Below, piece after piece: positions 6,786 to 16,746 of a DNA stretch of 64,000 nucleotides. The notes under the pieces are model-generated. The model was not told where the DNA came from and did not search any database. It was given only the letters and a program-made list of their open reading frames with translations. The stretch is from Burkholderiales bacterium RIFCSPLOWO2_12_FULL_65_40 (GTDB taxonomy: Bacteria; Pseudomonadota; Gammaproteobacteria; Burkholderiales; Burkholderiaceae_C): contig MESL01000041.1 in NCBI GenBank assembly GCA_001770955.1, positions 1 through 64,000 of the forward strand, given 5' to 3'. How positions within the stretch are numbered: position 1 is the stretch's first letter; every line of letters begins with the position of its first letter. The translations under genes were made by a program, and so were the position numbers.

Positions 6786-9572
6786 TCATGCCGGCGCACC
6801 GAAAACGGCCTGCCACAGGGCCTGCACCGCCGCGCGCTCGGCTTGCAGCTCGGACAGGGGCACCTGGGTCGGCGCTTCGTCGAGCCGCGCGCGGTGCTGC
6901 ACACGGCGCAGTTCGCGGTAGGCCGATGCGGCAGCCTGGCCCACGCCTGCAGGCAGCAGGCCTGCGATTTCTGCGCGCTGCAGCAGTGAGATGTTGCCCA
7001 CGTTGTCCACCAGTTCGGGGTGGGTGGCCGACTGAGAGAGCACGAGGTATTGCACGGCAAACTCGGCATCCACCATGCCGCCGGGACTGTGCTTGATGTC
7101 GAATTGCCCCTGGGGTGCGGGATGCGCCGAACCCACGCGCGCGCGCATGGCCTGGATTTCCTGGCGCAGCGCTGTCGGGTCGCGTTCGGCCGTGATCACG
7201 GCCTTGCGCACCGCGTCGAAACGTTCCCGCAGCGTGGGGTGCGGCACCGGGGCCGGTGCGGCACCCCCTGTGCCCGGAAGGTCCTCACTGCCGAGGATGA
7301 AGCGCGCCCGTGTCATGGCCTGGTGCTCCCAGGTCCAGGCGGTGTTGCTGCCGCGCTGTTGCTGGTAGTTGGCGTAGGCCTCGAAGCTCGTGACCAGCAG
7401 GCCGGAGTTGCCGTTGGGGCGCAAGGCGGTGTCGATCTCGAACAGGTCGCCCTCGCCCGTCTTCACGGTGAGCCAGTTGATGAGCTTGCGCACGAAGGCG
7501 GCATAGATCTCGGGGGCGCGTTCATCCTCGTCGTCGAAGACAAACACGATGTCGAGGTCGCTGCCATAACCCAGCTCCTTGCCGCCGAGCTTGCCGTAGC
7601 CAATGATGCCGAACTGCGGCGTCTCACGATGGCGGTTCTTCAGGCGGCTCCAGCACCACTGTGCCGTTATGCGCAGCACGCTGTCGGCCAGCAGCGAGAG
7701 GTCGTCGGCCACCTGCTCCACGGTGATGCGGCCCTCCACGTCGCGCGCCAGGGTCCGGAAGATTTCGGCGTGGTGCGCACGGCGCAGCAGGTTCAACAGG
7801 GTTTCGTCGTCGTCTTCCTGGGTCGAGCGCAGGGAGGCCAGGCGCAACTGCAGGTCGCGCTCGAAGTCGGCCACGACAAAGCGCTCGGACAGCAGCGAGC
7901 TGCCGGCCAGCTCGTCGATGACGCCCGGGTGCTGCAGCAGGTAGCGCGCGGGCCAGCGGGCTGCGCCCAGCAGGTGCAGCAGTTGCTCGTGCACGGCCGG
8001 GCGCTCCAGCAACAGGGCCAAGTAACTCTCGCGCCGCAGCAGGGGTTCGAGCCAGTTCACCAGGCGCACCGCGGCCTCATCGCCCACCCGGCCTTCGCGC
8101 AGCCACAGGGCGGTGCGCTGCACCAGGCGGAACAGGCGCGTGCGCGCCTCGTCCCGCAACGCTGCCACGCGCGGGTGGTTGCGCCATTCGGCGACGCGTT
8201 CGCGCAGCAGCGGCGGCAGCTGTTCGAGCAGGGCTTCGAGTTCGGGCGGTACGGCGGCGTTTGCCTGGGCGCCATTGCAGCCATTGCACTTCTTGGGTTC
8301 GTCGCCGCCCAGCAGGGTGTCGAATTCCTGGGCCACCAGTTCGCGATGCATGTCCAGGGCGTGCAGGAAAGCGCTGCAGTCGGCGTAGCCCATCGTCTGG
8401 GCGATCCAGGCCAGATCGTCGTCGCGCGTGGGCAGGATGTGGGTCTGCTGGTCGTCCAGGTACTGGATGCGGTGTTCCACGCGGCGCAGGAAGGTGTAGG
8501 CGCTCGCGAGCGCCTCGGCCGTCTCGCGGGGCATCAGCCCGGCACCGGCCAGGCGCTGGAGGGCGTCGAGGGTGGGGCGGCGGCGCAGTTCGGGGAATTG
8601 CCCGCCGCGCACCACCTGCAGCAGCTGCACCGTGAACTCGATTTCGCGGATGCCACCGCGCGAGAGCTTGACGTCGTTGGCTCGCTCCGGGTGCCCGGCG
8701 CTGCGCTTGGCGGCGTGGTCGCGGATCTGGCGGTGCAGCGCGCGCAGGGCGTCGAACACGCTGTAGTCCAGGTAGCGGCGGAAGACGAAGGGCAGCACCA
8801 CGCCGCGCAGCGCCTGCACGGCCGGGCTGCCGATGCAGGCCTGGGGCGCGACGACGCGGCTTTTGAGCCAGGCAAAGCGCTCCCATTCGCGGCCCTGTAC
8901 TTGCAGGTAGTCCTCCAGCGCCGGGAGCGAGACGGCCGGGGGGCCGGAGTTGCCGTTGGGGCGCAGTGCCAGATCCATGCGGAACACGCAACCGTGCTCG
9001 GTGGTGTCGCCGACGACGTTGTAGATGATCTTGACCGCACGCGCGAAATATTCGTGGTGCGAGATGCGGCCACGCCCGTCAGGGGTGCCGCAGGTGTCCC
9101 CATCGTGCTCGTAGACATAGATGAGGTCGATGTCGCTCGACACGTTCAGCTCGCGGGCGCCGAGCTTGCCCATGCCGATGATCCACAGCTCGACCGGCTG
9201 GCCGTCGGGGCCGCAGGGGGCGCCGTGGCGGGCATCAAGTTCCTGGCGGGCCAGCAGGCAGGCGCGGTCAAGGGCCAGCTCGGCCAGTTCGGTCACGGCG
9301 CGGGTGATGTCGGCCAGCGGGGCCTGGGCCTCGCAGTCCAGTCGCATCAGGCGTTCCATGACCAGCTGGCGCAGCATGCGCAGGGCGGTCGGGGTGTCGT
9401 GGCCGCGCGCGTGCAGGGCGTCGAGCGTGGCTTCCATGGTGGCGCGCACGGGTGCGCCGGGGGGTAGCAGGTCCAGGTCGGCGCCGTAGCGGCGGTGCAG
9501 GCGCTGGAAAAAGCGCGAATGGGCAGCCAGGCCGGAGCCGTCGGGGGTGCTGTCAGTCAATTCAGTTTGCAT
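6786..9572 (-). CDS. glnE: Glutamine synthetase adenylyltransferase / deadenylase
   Basis: Bifunctional enzyme that adenylylates glutamine synthetase when nitrogen is plentiful and removes AMP when it is scarce, under PII control. It has 928 residues (family ~945). Both nucleotidyltransferase domains are visible: the N-terminal deadenylation site NVSSDIDLIYVYEHDG near residue 145, and the C-terminal adenylylation site GYGSDLDIVFVFDDEDE near 670. The frame extends to 9635. The ATG at 9572 (MQTELTDSTPD) was chosen because upstream residues look unlike the family; 9599 is an alternative. It is divergent from the YhdP gene, with the two starts ~100 bp apart. No nitrogen-regulatory site was recognised. 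Confidence 0.95.
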   Translation of the reverse strand: MQTELTDSTPDGSGLAAHSRFFQRLHRRYGADLDLLPPGAPVRATMEATLDALHARGHDTPTALRMLRQLVMERLMRLDCEAQAPLADITRAVTELAELALDRACLLARQELDARHGAPCGPDGQPVELWIIGMGKLGARELNVSSDIDLIYVYEHDGDTCGTPDGRGRISHHEYFARAVKIIYNVVGDTTEHGCVFRMDLALRPNGNSGPPAVSLPALEDYLQVQGREWERFAWLKSRVVAPQACIGSPAVQALRGVVLPFVFRRYLDYSVFDALRALHRQIRDHAAKRSAGHPERANDVKLSRGGIREIEFTVQLLQVVRGGQFPELRRRPTLDALQRLAGAGLMPRETAEALASAYTFLRRVEHRIQYLDDQQTHILPTRDDDLAWIAQTMGYADCSAFLHALDMHRELVAQEFDTLLGGDEPKKCNGCNGAQANAAVPPELEALLEQLPPLLRERVAEWRNHPRVAALRDEARTRLFRLVQRTALWLREGRVGDEAAVRLVNWLEPLLRRESYLALLLERPAVHEQLLHLLGAARWPARYLLQHPGVIDELAGSSLLSERFVVADFERDLQLRLASLRSTQEDDDETLLNLLRRAHHAEIFRTLARDVEGRITVEQVADDLSLLADSVLRITAQWCWSRLKNRHRETPQFGIIGYGKLGGKELGYGSDLDIVFVFDDEDERAPEIYAAFVRKLINWLTVKTGEGDLFEIDTALRPNGNSGLLVTSFEAYANYQQQRGSNTAWTWEHQAMTRARFILGSEDLPGTGGAAPAPVPHPTLRERFDAVRKAVITAERDPTALRQEIQAMRARVGSAHPAPQGQFDIKHSPGGMVDAEFAVQYLVLSQSATHPELVDNVGNISLLQRAEIAGLLPAGVGQAAASAYRELRRVQHRARLDEAPTQVPLSELQAERAAVQALWQAVFGAPA

Positions 9573-9674
9573 GGCCTGCGCGGCGCGGCTGGGCCGCATG
9601 TAAATAGACACTGGGTTGCACTGAACCCGTGCCATGGCCGCGGGTCATAATTCCTGCATCATCTCCTGCCCGCC

Positions 9675-12600
9675 ATGACCGATCCCGTGCCCTATCCATC
9701 GCGCCTGCTGAAAATCGTGGCAGTGTTCGCGCGGTGGTCATTGGGTTTGCTGCTGGCCATGGGCCTGCTGCTGACGGCGGCCTGGGGGGCGCTTCACGGC
9801 TGGATTGTGCCGCGAATCGGCGATTACCGTGCGCAGCTGGAAACGCAGGCCAGCCAGGCCCTGGGGGTTTCCGTGCGGCTGGGCACCATTGAGGCGCGCA
9901 CCGAAGGGCTGATTCCCACCATCGAGCTGGGGGATGTGGCGCTGCTCGATGCCGAAGGGCGCGAGGCCCTGCGCCTGCCGCGCGTGGTGCTGGCGGTGTC
10001 GCCTCGCTCGCTCTGGAATTTCGGCTTCGAGCAGTTGTATATCGAACGGCCCGAGCTGGACATCCGGCGCACACCACAGGGGCGCATTCTGCTGGCCGGG
10101 CTGGAGCTGTCCAGTGCGGGGGCTGACGATGGTTCGGCGGCAGACTGGTTTTTCTCCCAGCCCGAATTGCTGATCCGGGGCGGACGGCTGCGCTGGACCG
10201 ACGAGCTGCGCGGTGCGCCGGAACTGGCGCTCGAGGACGTGGACATCCTGGTACGCAACGGCAACTGGCGTCACAGCCTGCGCATCGATGCCACTCCGCC
10301 TGCCGAGTGGGGGGATCGGTTTTCTCTGACCGGGCTGTTCCGGCAACCCATTTTCACGACGCACAGGGGCCGCTGGCAGGACTGGAGCGGGCAGTTGTAT
10401 GCCCATTTCTCGCGGGTGGATGTCTCGCGCCTGCGCCACCATGCCGATGTGGGTGTGGCGGTGGCGCAGGGGCGCGGTGCGGTGCGGGCCTGGGTCGACG
10501 TGGAGCGCGGCCAATGGGTGGGCGGCATGGCCGATGTGGCCCTGGCAGATGTCAATGTCACGCTGGCCGAGCACCTGCAGCCGCTGGTGTTACCGACGGT
10601 ACAGGGCCGTGTCGGCGGGCGCAGGTCGCCCGAGGGGCTGGAGTTTTTCACCCAGAAGCTGCAGTTCACCACCGACGACGGTCTGCGCTGGCCGGGCGGC
10701 AATGTGCGGTTCAAGCATACCGACGCCCGCAAGGCGGTTCCGGCCAAGGGGGAGTTCCAGGCCGACCTGCTCGACCTGGCGGCGCTGGCGCGCATTGCCG
10801 ACCGTGTGCCCCTGGGCGAGGCGGCGCACCAGGCCTTGCGCACCTATGTGCCCCAGGGGCTGGTGGAAGTGATTGACGCGCAATGGCAGGGGGCGCTCAC
10901 GGCCCCGCAGACCTATCGGGCCCGGGGCCGTGTCACGGGGCTGTCGCTGGCGGGCAAGCCACGGGCGCGCCCTGTGCAGGACGATGCGGCCGCCGCACAG
11001 GCCATCGGCATGCGCGGAGCCGCCGTGGACTTCGATCTGACGCACCAGGGAGGCAAGGCCTCCGTGGACATGGTCCATGGTGCGCTGGTACTGCCCGGCG
11101 TTTTTGAAGACCCTGTGTTGCCGCTGGACAAGCTCAGCAGCGCGGTGAGCTGGCAGATCGATGGCGAGCGCATTGCCGTGCAGGTGACCGACGCCCGCTT
11201 TGCCAACGCCGACGCGCAGGGGGAGGCGCGTGCCACGTGGCACACCAGCGATCCTGCTCGCTCGGGCAGCCGGTCGCGTTTTCCGGGGGTGCTGGACCTC
11301 AGTGGCAGCCTGGAGCGCGCCGATGGCACCCGGGTGCATCGCTATCTGCCGCTGTCGATTCCACCGGATGCGCGCCACTATGTCCGGGACTCCGTGGTGG
11401 CGGGCAAGGCCAGTACCGTGAGCTTTCGTGTCCGGGGCGATCTGCATGACATGCCTTTCAATAACCCTGCCCAGGGAGAGTTTCGCATCGCAGCCCGGGT
11501 GCAGGACGTGACCTATGCCTTTGTGCCGCGCTCCCTGCAGACGGTAGAAGAAAAGCCCTGGCCCGCGCTCACCAAGCTCTCGGGGGAACTGGTTTTTGAG
11601 CGCTCGTCGATGTTCGTCAAAGGCGCGAGCGGTCGTTTTTCAGGCAGTCCCACACTGCAGGCCACCAAGGTGGAGGCGCAGATTCCCGATCTGTCGCATA
11701 CCGTGGTGACGGTGAGTGCGGATGCGCGGGGACCGTTGCCGGAGTTGCTGTCGCTCATGGCCACTTCGCCGCTGGCCGCCATGACGGGCAACGCGCTGGA
11801 TCAGGCGAGCGGAACGGGCAATGCCGATCTGCGCCTGCGATTGACTCTGCCCATCAGCGAGATCCGCCAATCGCAGGTGCAGGGCCGCCTGACGCTGGGC
11901 GGCAATGATGTGCGGATCACCCCGGATACGCCCGCGTTGTCTCGGGCCCGCGGTGCGGTGCAGTTCAGCGAAACCGGGTTTTCACTGGTGGGGGTGCAGG
12001 CACGTGCGCTGGGGGGGGACGTGCGGCTCGAAGGCGGCATGCGTGCGCTGCCACCGGGCGCACCGCCTTCCGAGGCAGCGCTGCAATTGCGCGCCCAGGG
12101 GATGGCCTCGGCCGAAGGCCTGCGCCAGGCCCGGGAGCTGGGCTTGCTGTCCCAGCTGGCGCACAAGGCCACGGGCAGCGCGCCGTATGCGTTCACCCTG
12201 GCTCTGCGGCGGGGGGTGCCGGAGTTGCAGGTCAGCAGCAGCCTCCAGGGCCTGGCGTTGGCGCTGCCTGCGCCCATGGGCAAACCGGCCGAGAGCAGCA
12301 TGCCCGTGCGGTTCGAGAACCAGCTCACGCGCGAGGCGCTGGCGCCCGTGGCCGTGCCTGCCCGACCACCTCCGTTGCACGATCAGCTGACGCTGGACAT
12401 CGAGGGGGTGGGCTCGGTCCACTATGTGCGCGACCTGGGCACGCCACAGCCTCGGGTGCTGCGCGGAGCCATTGCGCTCGGGCTGGCGCGCGAGGAATCG
12501 GCGCCGCTGCCCGAGCGCGGCGTGGCCGCCAACATCCAGGTGGGTGAAGTCGATGTCGACGCCTGGGAATCGCTGCTGCTGGGCCCGGCGGCCGGTGAGC

Positions 12601-13883
12601 GCGCGCCGGTGGCTCCGGGGACCGGTGAGGCGGGAACGATCCAGGACTATCTGCCCCATGTGCTGGCGGTTCGCGCCAAGGCGCTGACGGTTCAGGGACG
12701 GACCCTGCACCATGTATTGGTGGGCGGCTCGCGCGAGGGGCGGGTCTGGCGCGCCAACCTCGACGCACAGGAACTCAATGGGTATGTGGAGTATCGCCAG
12801 GCTGGCGCACAGGATGCGGGCGCCGGGCGGCTGTTTGCACGGCTGGCCCGGTTGACAGTGCCGCAAAGCGCTGCCTCGGAGGTGGAGGCTTTGCTGGACG
12901 AACAGCCCGGCAATCTGCCGTCGCTGGACATCGTGGTGCAGGATTTCGAGTTGCGCGGGCGCAAGCTCGGCCGACTGGAGATCGAGGCGCAGAACCGCAC
13001 GCTCGAAGGTGCCCAGCGGGAGTGGCGCCTGGGCAAGTTCAACATGGTCATGCCGGAGGCCGTTTTCACGGCCAGTGGCAACTGGGCTTCGCTCAATGCC
13101 CTGGCGTCTGCAGCGCCCACGCGTCCGTCGGCTCAGGGTGCTGCGGCCCGGCCGGTGCAGCGGCGCACCGTGCTCAATTTCCGTCTCGACATCCAGGATT
13201 CCGGGCAGTTGCTCGGGCGATTTGGCATGGCCGACGTGGTGCGCCGTGGGAAGGGCCGCATGGAGGGCCAGGTGGCCTGGCGGGGGGCGCCGATCAGTCC
13301 CGACTACGCTTCCATGACCGGGCAGATCAACCTGAACATTGAATCGGGCCAGTTCCTCAAGGCCGAGCCGGGCCTGGCCAAACTGCTCGGGGTGCTGAGT
13401 CTGCAGTCGTTGCCCCGGCGCCTGACCCTGGATTTCCGGGACGTGTTCAGCGAAGGCTTTGCTTTCGATTTTGTGCGTGGAGATGTGCGCATCGAACAGG
13501 GGGTGGCCATCACCAACAACCTGCAGATGAAAGGCGTGAACGCAGCGGTGCTGATGGAAGGCCGCGCCGATATCGAGCACGAAACCCAGGATCTGCGTGT
13601 GGTGGTGGTGCCCGAGATCAACGCCATGACCGCCTCGCTGGTGGCCACGGCCATCAACCCCGTGATCGGGCTGGGCAGCTTCCTGGCACAGGTTTTCCTG
13701 CGGGGGCCGCTGATCGAGGCAGCCACCCAGGAGTTCCGTGTCGATGGCACCTGGACCGACCCGCGCGTGACACGGGTCGTGCGGCGTGCGCGCGGTGCCG
13801 ATGCGCCCGCGCCAGCCGACCCTGCCAGCGCCCCCCCGCCGGGTCCGTCCCGCCCGATCGCGCCCACCGGAGAGCCCTCATGA
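9675..13883 (+). CDS. yhdP: YhdP-family AsmA-like envelope protein
   Basis: Large inner-membrane-anchored periplasmic protein of the AsmA/TamB bridge class. In E. coli YhdP helps move phospholipid to the outer membrane. It has 1402 residues (E. coli ~1266). A single N-terminal membrane segment (~18-40) is followed by a long beta-rich region without enzymatic motifs, and a conserved C-terminal part (GQINLNIESGQFLKAEPGLAKLLGVLSLQSL near 1217-1248), the family hallmark. The C-terminal tail is Pro/Ala rich. It overlaps the next gene by 4 bp (ATGA). An eight-G tract lies at 12011-12018. Family secure; function transferred from homologues. Confidence 0.92.
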   Translation: MTDPVPYPSRLLKIVAVFARWSLGLLLAMGLLLTAAWGALHGWIVPRIGDYRAQLETQASQALGVSVRLGTIEARTEGLIPTIELGDVALLDAEGREALRLPRVVLAVSPRSLWNFGFEQLYIERPELDIRRTPQGRILLAGLELSSAGADDGSAADWFFSQPELLIRGGRLRWTDELRGAPELALEDVDILVRNGNWRHSLRIDATPPAEWGDRFSLTGLFRQPIFTTHRGRWQDWSGQLYAHFSRVDVSRLRHHADVGVAVAQGRGAVRAWVDVERGQWVGGMADVALADVNVTLAEHLQPLVLPTVQGRVGGRRSPEGLEFFTQKLQFTTDDGLRWPGGNVRFKHTDARKAVPAKGEFQADLLDLAALARIADRVPLGEAAHQALRTYVPQGLVEVIDAQWQGALTAPQTYRARGRVTGLSLAGKPRARPVQDDAAAAQAIGMRGAAVDFDLTHQGGKASVDMVHGALVLPGVFEDPVLPLDKLSSAVSWQIDGERIAVQVTDARFANADAQGEARATWHTSDPARSGSRSRFPGVLDLSGSLERADGTRVHRYLPLSIPPDARHYVRDSVVAGKASTVSFRVRGDLHDMPFNNPAQGEFRIAARVQDVTYAFVPRSLQTVEEKPWPALTKLSGELVFERSSMFVKGASGRFSGSPTLQATKVEAQIPDLSHTVVTVSADARGPLPELLSLMATSPLAAMTGNALDQASGTGNADLRLRLTLPISEIRQSQVQGRLTLGGNDVRITPDTPALSRARGAVQFSETGFSLVGVQARALGGDVRLEGGMRALPPGAPPSEAALQLRAQGMASAEGLRQARELGLLSQLAHKATGSAPYAFTLALRRGVPELQVSSSLQGLALALPAPMGKPAESSMPVRFENQLTREALAPVAVPARPPPLHDQLTLDIEGVGSVHYVRDLGTPQPRVLRGAIALGLAREESAPLPERGVAANIQVGEVDVDAWESLLLGPAAGERAPVAPGTGEAGTIQDYLPHVLAVRAKALTVQGRTLHHVLVGGSREGRVWRANLDAQELNGYVEYRQAGAQDAGAGRLFARLARLTVPQSAASEVEALLDEQPGNLPSLDIVVQDFELRGRKLGRLEIEAQNRTLEGAQREWRLGKFNMVMPEAVFTASGNWASLNALASAAPTRPSAQGAAARPVQRRTVLNFRLDIQDSGQLLGRFGMADVVRRGKGRMEGQVAWRGAPISPDYASMTGQINLNIESGQFLKAEPGLAKLLGVLSLQSLPRRLTLDFRDVFSEGFAFDFVRGDVRIEQGVAITNNLQMKGVNAAVLMEGRADIEHETQDLRVVVVPEINAMTASLVATAINPVIGLGSFLAQVFLRGPLIEAATQEFRVDGTWTDPRVTRVVRRARGADAPAPADPASAPPPGPSRPIAPTGEPS

Positions 13884-14695
13884 AAGTCGCCGCCCTGCAA
13901 ATGGTGTCCTGTCCGCGCCGGGACGACAACCTGACCGCCGCCCGCATGCTGTTGAACGAGGCTGCGGCCTGCGGCGTGGAACTGGCGGTGCTGCCTGAGT
14001 ATTTTGGTGCCGTGAGCCCGCGCGACACCGACAAGCTGGCGCTGCGCGAAAGCCTGGGCGACGGGGTGATGCAGTCGTTTCTGTCGCAGTCCGCACGAGA
14101 GCTGGGCCTGTGGATCGTGGGGGGAACCTTGCCGATGGCATGCGACGACCCCCGCAAGGTGCGCAATACCGTGCTGGCATATTCGCCCCAAGGGGAATGT
14201 GTGGCACGCTACGACAAGATCCACCTGTTTCGCTTCGATAACGGGCAGGAGCATTACGACGAGGGGCGGACTATCGAGCCGGGCGATACCCCTGTGCAGT
14301 TTCGCCTCCAGAGTCGTGGCGGCCGCACCTGGTGCGTGGGGCTGAGCGTGTGCTATGACCTGCGCTTTCCCGAGCTGTACCGCCAGCACGCCCGTGCAGG
14401 CGCCGACCTGCTGCTGGTGCCCAGTGCCTTCACCCATACCACCGGCCAGGCGCACTGGGAGGTTCTGCTGCGCGCGCGTGCGGTGGAAAACCAGGCCTAT
14501 GTGCTGGCGCCTGCCCAGGGAGGGCTGCACGAGACAGGGCGACGTACCTGGGGGCACAGCATGCTTGTGGACCCATGGGGTGAGGTGCTGGCGGTGCAGG
14601 CCGAAGGCCCTGGCGTCGTGGCCGGGATGCTGGATGCCGATCGCCTGCAGCAGGTGCGTCTGCAGTTGCCGGCCCTGGAGCACCGCGTACTGTGA
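13880..14695 (+). CDS. Nitrilase-superfamily amidase (Nit1/deaminated-glutathione-amidase-like)
   Basis: Cytosolic carbon-nitrogen hydrolase of 271 residues. The catalytic triad is present: Glu40 (VLPEYFG), Lys113 (RYDKIHLF) and Cys158 (LSVCYDLRFPELYR). The CYDLRFPELYR signature and length fit the Nit1/YbeM branch, which hydrolyses deaminated glutathione in metabolite repair; other omega-amidase activity is possible. It is coupled to yhdP upstream (ATGA overlap) and to the histidine kinase downstream (GTGA overlap). The pairing with yhdP is, as I recall, common in betaproteobacteria. Family secure, substrate inferred. Confidence 0.92.
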   Translation: MKVAALQMVSCPRRDDNLTAARMLLNEAAACGVELAVLPEYFGAVSPRDTDKLALRESLGDGVMQSFLSQSARELGLWIVGGTLPMACDDPRKVRNTVLAYSPQGECVARYDKIHLFRFDNGQEHYDEGRTIEPGDTPVQFRLQSRGGRTWCVGLSVCYDLRFPELYRQHARAGADLLLVPSAFTHTTGQAHWEVLLRARAVENQAYVLAPAQGGLHETGRRTWGHSMLVDPWGEVLAVQAEGPGVVAGMLDADRLQQVRLQLPALEHRVL

Positions 14696-16746
14696 GCACG
14701 CAACCGCCGCACTGGCTTCTGAAACGCCTGCGCAGCGTCTGGCGCCGCTGGTCTTTGTGGGGGCTGCTGGTCGCACTCGTTGCGGCGATGCTGGTCACGC
14801 TGGTGTGGCTGGCAGGCCGCTACGAGGCCAGCGTGGTGCAGGGCAAGCTTGAGCGCGACGCCGCCGATGCCGTGGCCGATATCCGCATGGCACTGGCGCG
14901 CAACCTGCTGAACCTGCAGGCCCTCCAGTCCTTGCAGATGGGCCCGCCTGACGCGCAGCGCTGGGAGTCGCAGGCGGTGGCGTTGCTGCGTGAGCACCGC
15001 GAACTCGTGCGCATCGAGTGGCGCACACCGGCGCTGCGCCTGCAGGCGCATGCCAACAGCCCGTTCCAGGCGATCGCCTGGCCCGACGGCGCGCGCGTGG
15101 AGCCCCATTCCGATACGGCCCTGGCGTGCACCAACGCACGCCGCCTCAGCGGGCCTGCCTATTCCAGCAGCTATTTCCAGCCGCATGGCGATGGCATGGG
15201 TTCGGAGCTGATCGAGCTGTGCCTGCCTCCGTCCGCCGCCGACAAGAATGCGGGTTATCTGGTCGCCACCTATTCGCTGCAGGGCATGCTGTCGGAAATG
15301 ATCGACCATCGCCTGACGCGGCGCCAGGAGGTGTCTTTCACCGAGGCCGACGGCACCCGCCTGGCGCTGGTGGGCGCTGCCCGGCGCAGCGCGCACATGT
15401 TCAGCGCGCGGGAGCTGATCGACCTGCCCGGTCATACCATGGTCCTGCGGCTGGATCACTGGCATACCGCGCCCAGCCTGTTCCCCAACGTGCTCACCGC
15501 GCTGGTGACAGCGATGTCCATCGCGCTGGTCACGGTGCTGGTGGTGCTGGTGCGCGACAACCGGCGCAGGCTGAAGGCCGAACGCGAGCTGGGCGATGCC
15601 TTCGCCTTTCGCAAGGCCATGGAAGACTCGCTGGTGACGGGCCTGCGCGCGCGCGACCTGCAGGGCCGCATCACCTACGTGAACCCGGCGTTCTGCGAGA
15701 TGGTCGGCTTCAGCGCCCAGGAACTGCTCGGCCAGAGCACCAACGCACCCTACTGGCCGCCCGAACTGGCCGAAGAGTACTGGCAGCGCCAGGCGGTGCG
15801 TCTGGCGGGCAACGCACCCCCGCGCGAGGGGTTCGAGTCGGTGTTCATGCGCAAGGACGGCACGCGCTTTCCGGTGCTGATCATCGAGGCGCCGCTCATC
15901 AACGCCGTGGGCCAGCACACGGGCTGGATGAGCGCGTTCATCGACATCAGCGAGCAGCGCCGGGTGGAGGAGCTTTCGCGTGCCTCGCAGGAGCGTCTGC
16001 AGGCCACGGCGCGCCTGGCCACGGTGGGCGAGATGGCCTCGCTGCTGAGCCACGAGCTGAACCAGCCCCTGGCGGCGATCTCCAGCTATGCCACCGGCTC
16101 GCTGAACCTGCTGGCGGCGGTGCAGGGCGCCGATGCCGGAACGCTGCAGACCGACCTGCAAGACCTGCGGACCGCCATCGAGCGCATTGCCCAGCAGGCC
16201 GAGCGCGCGGGCCGGGTGATCAAGAGCGTGCACGATTTCGTGCGTCGCCGCGACCAGGCGCGCGAGGCCGTTCCCGCGCAGGAGCTGCTGGGCGATGTGC
16301 TGCCGCTGGTGAACCTGCAGGCGCGCAAGCTGGGCGTGCGCGTGCAGGTGGACGTGGAGCCCGGCTTGCCGCCCGCGCTGTGCGACCGTGTGATGGTCGA
16401 GCAGGTGCTGCTGAACCTGGCGCGCAATGCGATGCAGGCCATGGACGATCCATCGATCCGCGAGCGCACGCTGGAAATCCGGGTGCGCCGCGCGGCGTCC
16501 AATGCCCACAGTGCCTGGCTGGAGTTCACCCTGAGCGATGGCGGCATCGGCATCAGCGAGGAGACGGCACAAAAACTGTTCACGCCGTTCTTCACCACCC
16601 GCACCGAAGGCATGGGCCTGGGGTTGAGCCTGTGCCGCACGGTGGTGGAGCAGCACGGCGGATTCCTGGGGCACAAGCCTCGCCATCCGCGTGGTACGGT
16701 ATTCACCTTCACCTTGCCCGCAGCTTCGCAGGAGGGTCAGAACTGA
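14692..16746 (+). CDS. PAS-domain sensor histidine kinase
   Basis: Membrane sensor kinase of 684 residues with a GTG start overlapping the preceding stop. The first membrane helix is at ~18-40 and the second at ~263-288, enclosing an extracytoplasmic sensory region of about 220 residues that I do not recognise. A PAS domain follows (~305-425; DLQGRITYVNPAFCEMVGF). The dimerisation domain carries phospho-acceptor His454 (LLSHELNQPLAAISSYA). The ATPase domain has an N box (LLNLARNAMQAM) and G boxes (SDGGIGIS; EGMGLGLSLCR). Signal unknown; the partner is the regulator encoded immediately downstream. Confidence 0.93.
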   Translation: MSTQPPHWLLKRLRSVWRRWSLWGLLVALVAAMLVTLVWLAGRYEASVVQGKLERDAADAVADIRMALARNLLNLQALQSLQMGPPDAQRWESQAVALLREHRELVRIEWRTPALRLQAHANSPFQAIAWPDGARVEPHSDTALACTNARRLSGPAYSSSYFQPHGDGMGSELIELCLPPSAADKNAGYLVATYSLQGMLSEMIDHRLTRRQEVSFTEADGTRLALVGAARRSAHMFSARELIDLPGHTMVLRLDHWHTAPSLFPNVLTALVTAMSIALVTVLVVLVRDNRRRLKAERELGDAFAFRKAMEDSLVTGLRARDLQGRITYVNPAFCEMVGFSAQELLGQSTNAPYWPPELAEEYWQRQAVRLAGNAPPREGFESVFMRKDGTRFPVLIIEAPLINAVGQHTGWMSAFIDISEQRRVEELSRASQERLQATARLATVGEMASLLSHELNQPLAAISSYATGSLNLLAAVQGADAGTLQTDLQDLRTAIERIAQQAERAGRVIKSVHDFVRRRDQAREAVPAQELLGDVLPLVNLQARKLGVRVQVDVEPGLPPALCDRVMVEQVLLNLARNAMQAMDDPSIRERTLEIRVRRAASNAHSAWLEFTLSDGGIGISEETAQKLFTPFFTTRTEGMGLGLSLCRTVVEQHGGFLGHKPRHPRGTVFTFTLPAASQEGQN

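Noticed and set aside
15160-15190. CAGCAGCTATTTCCAGCC in the histidine kinase gene as a repeat copy
   Set aside because: The match is limited to the AGCTATT word and ordinary coding sequence surrounds it.
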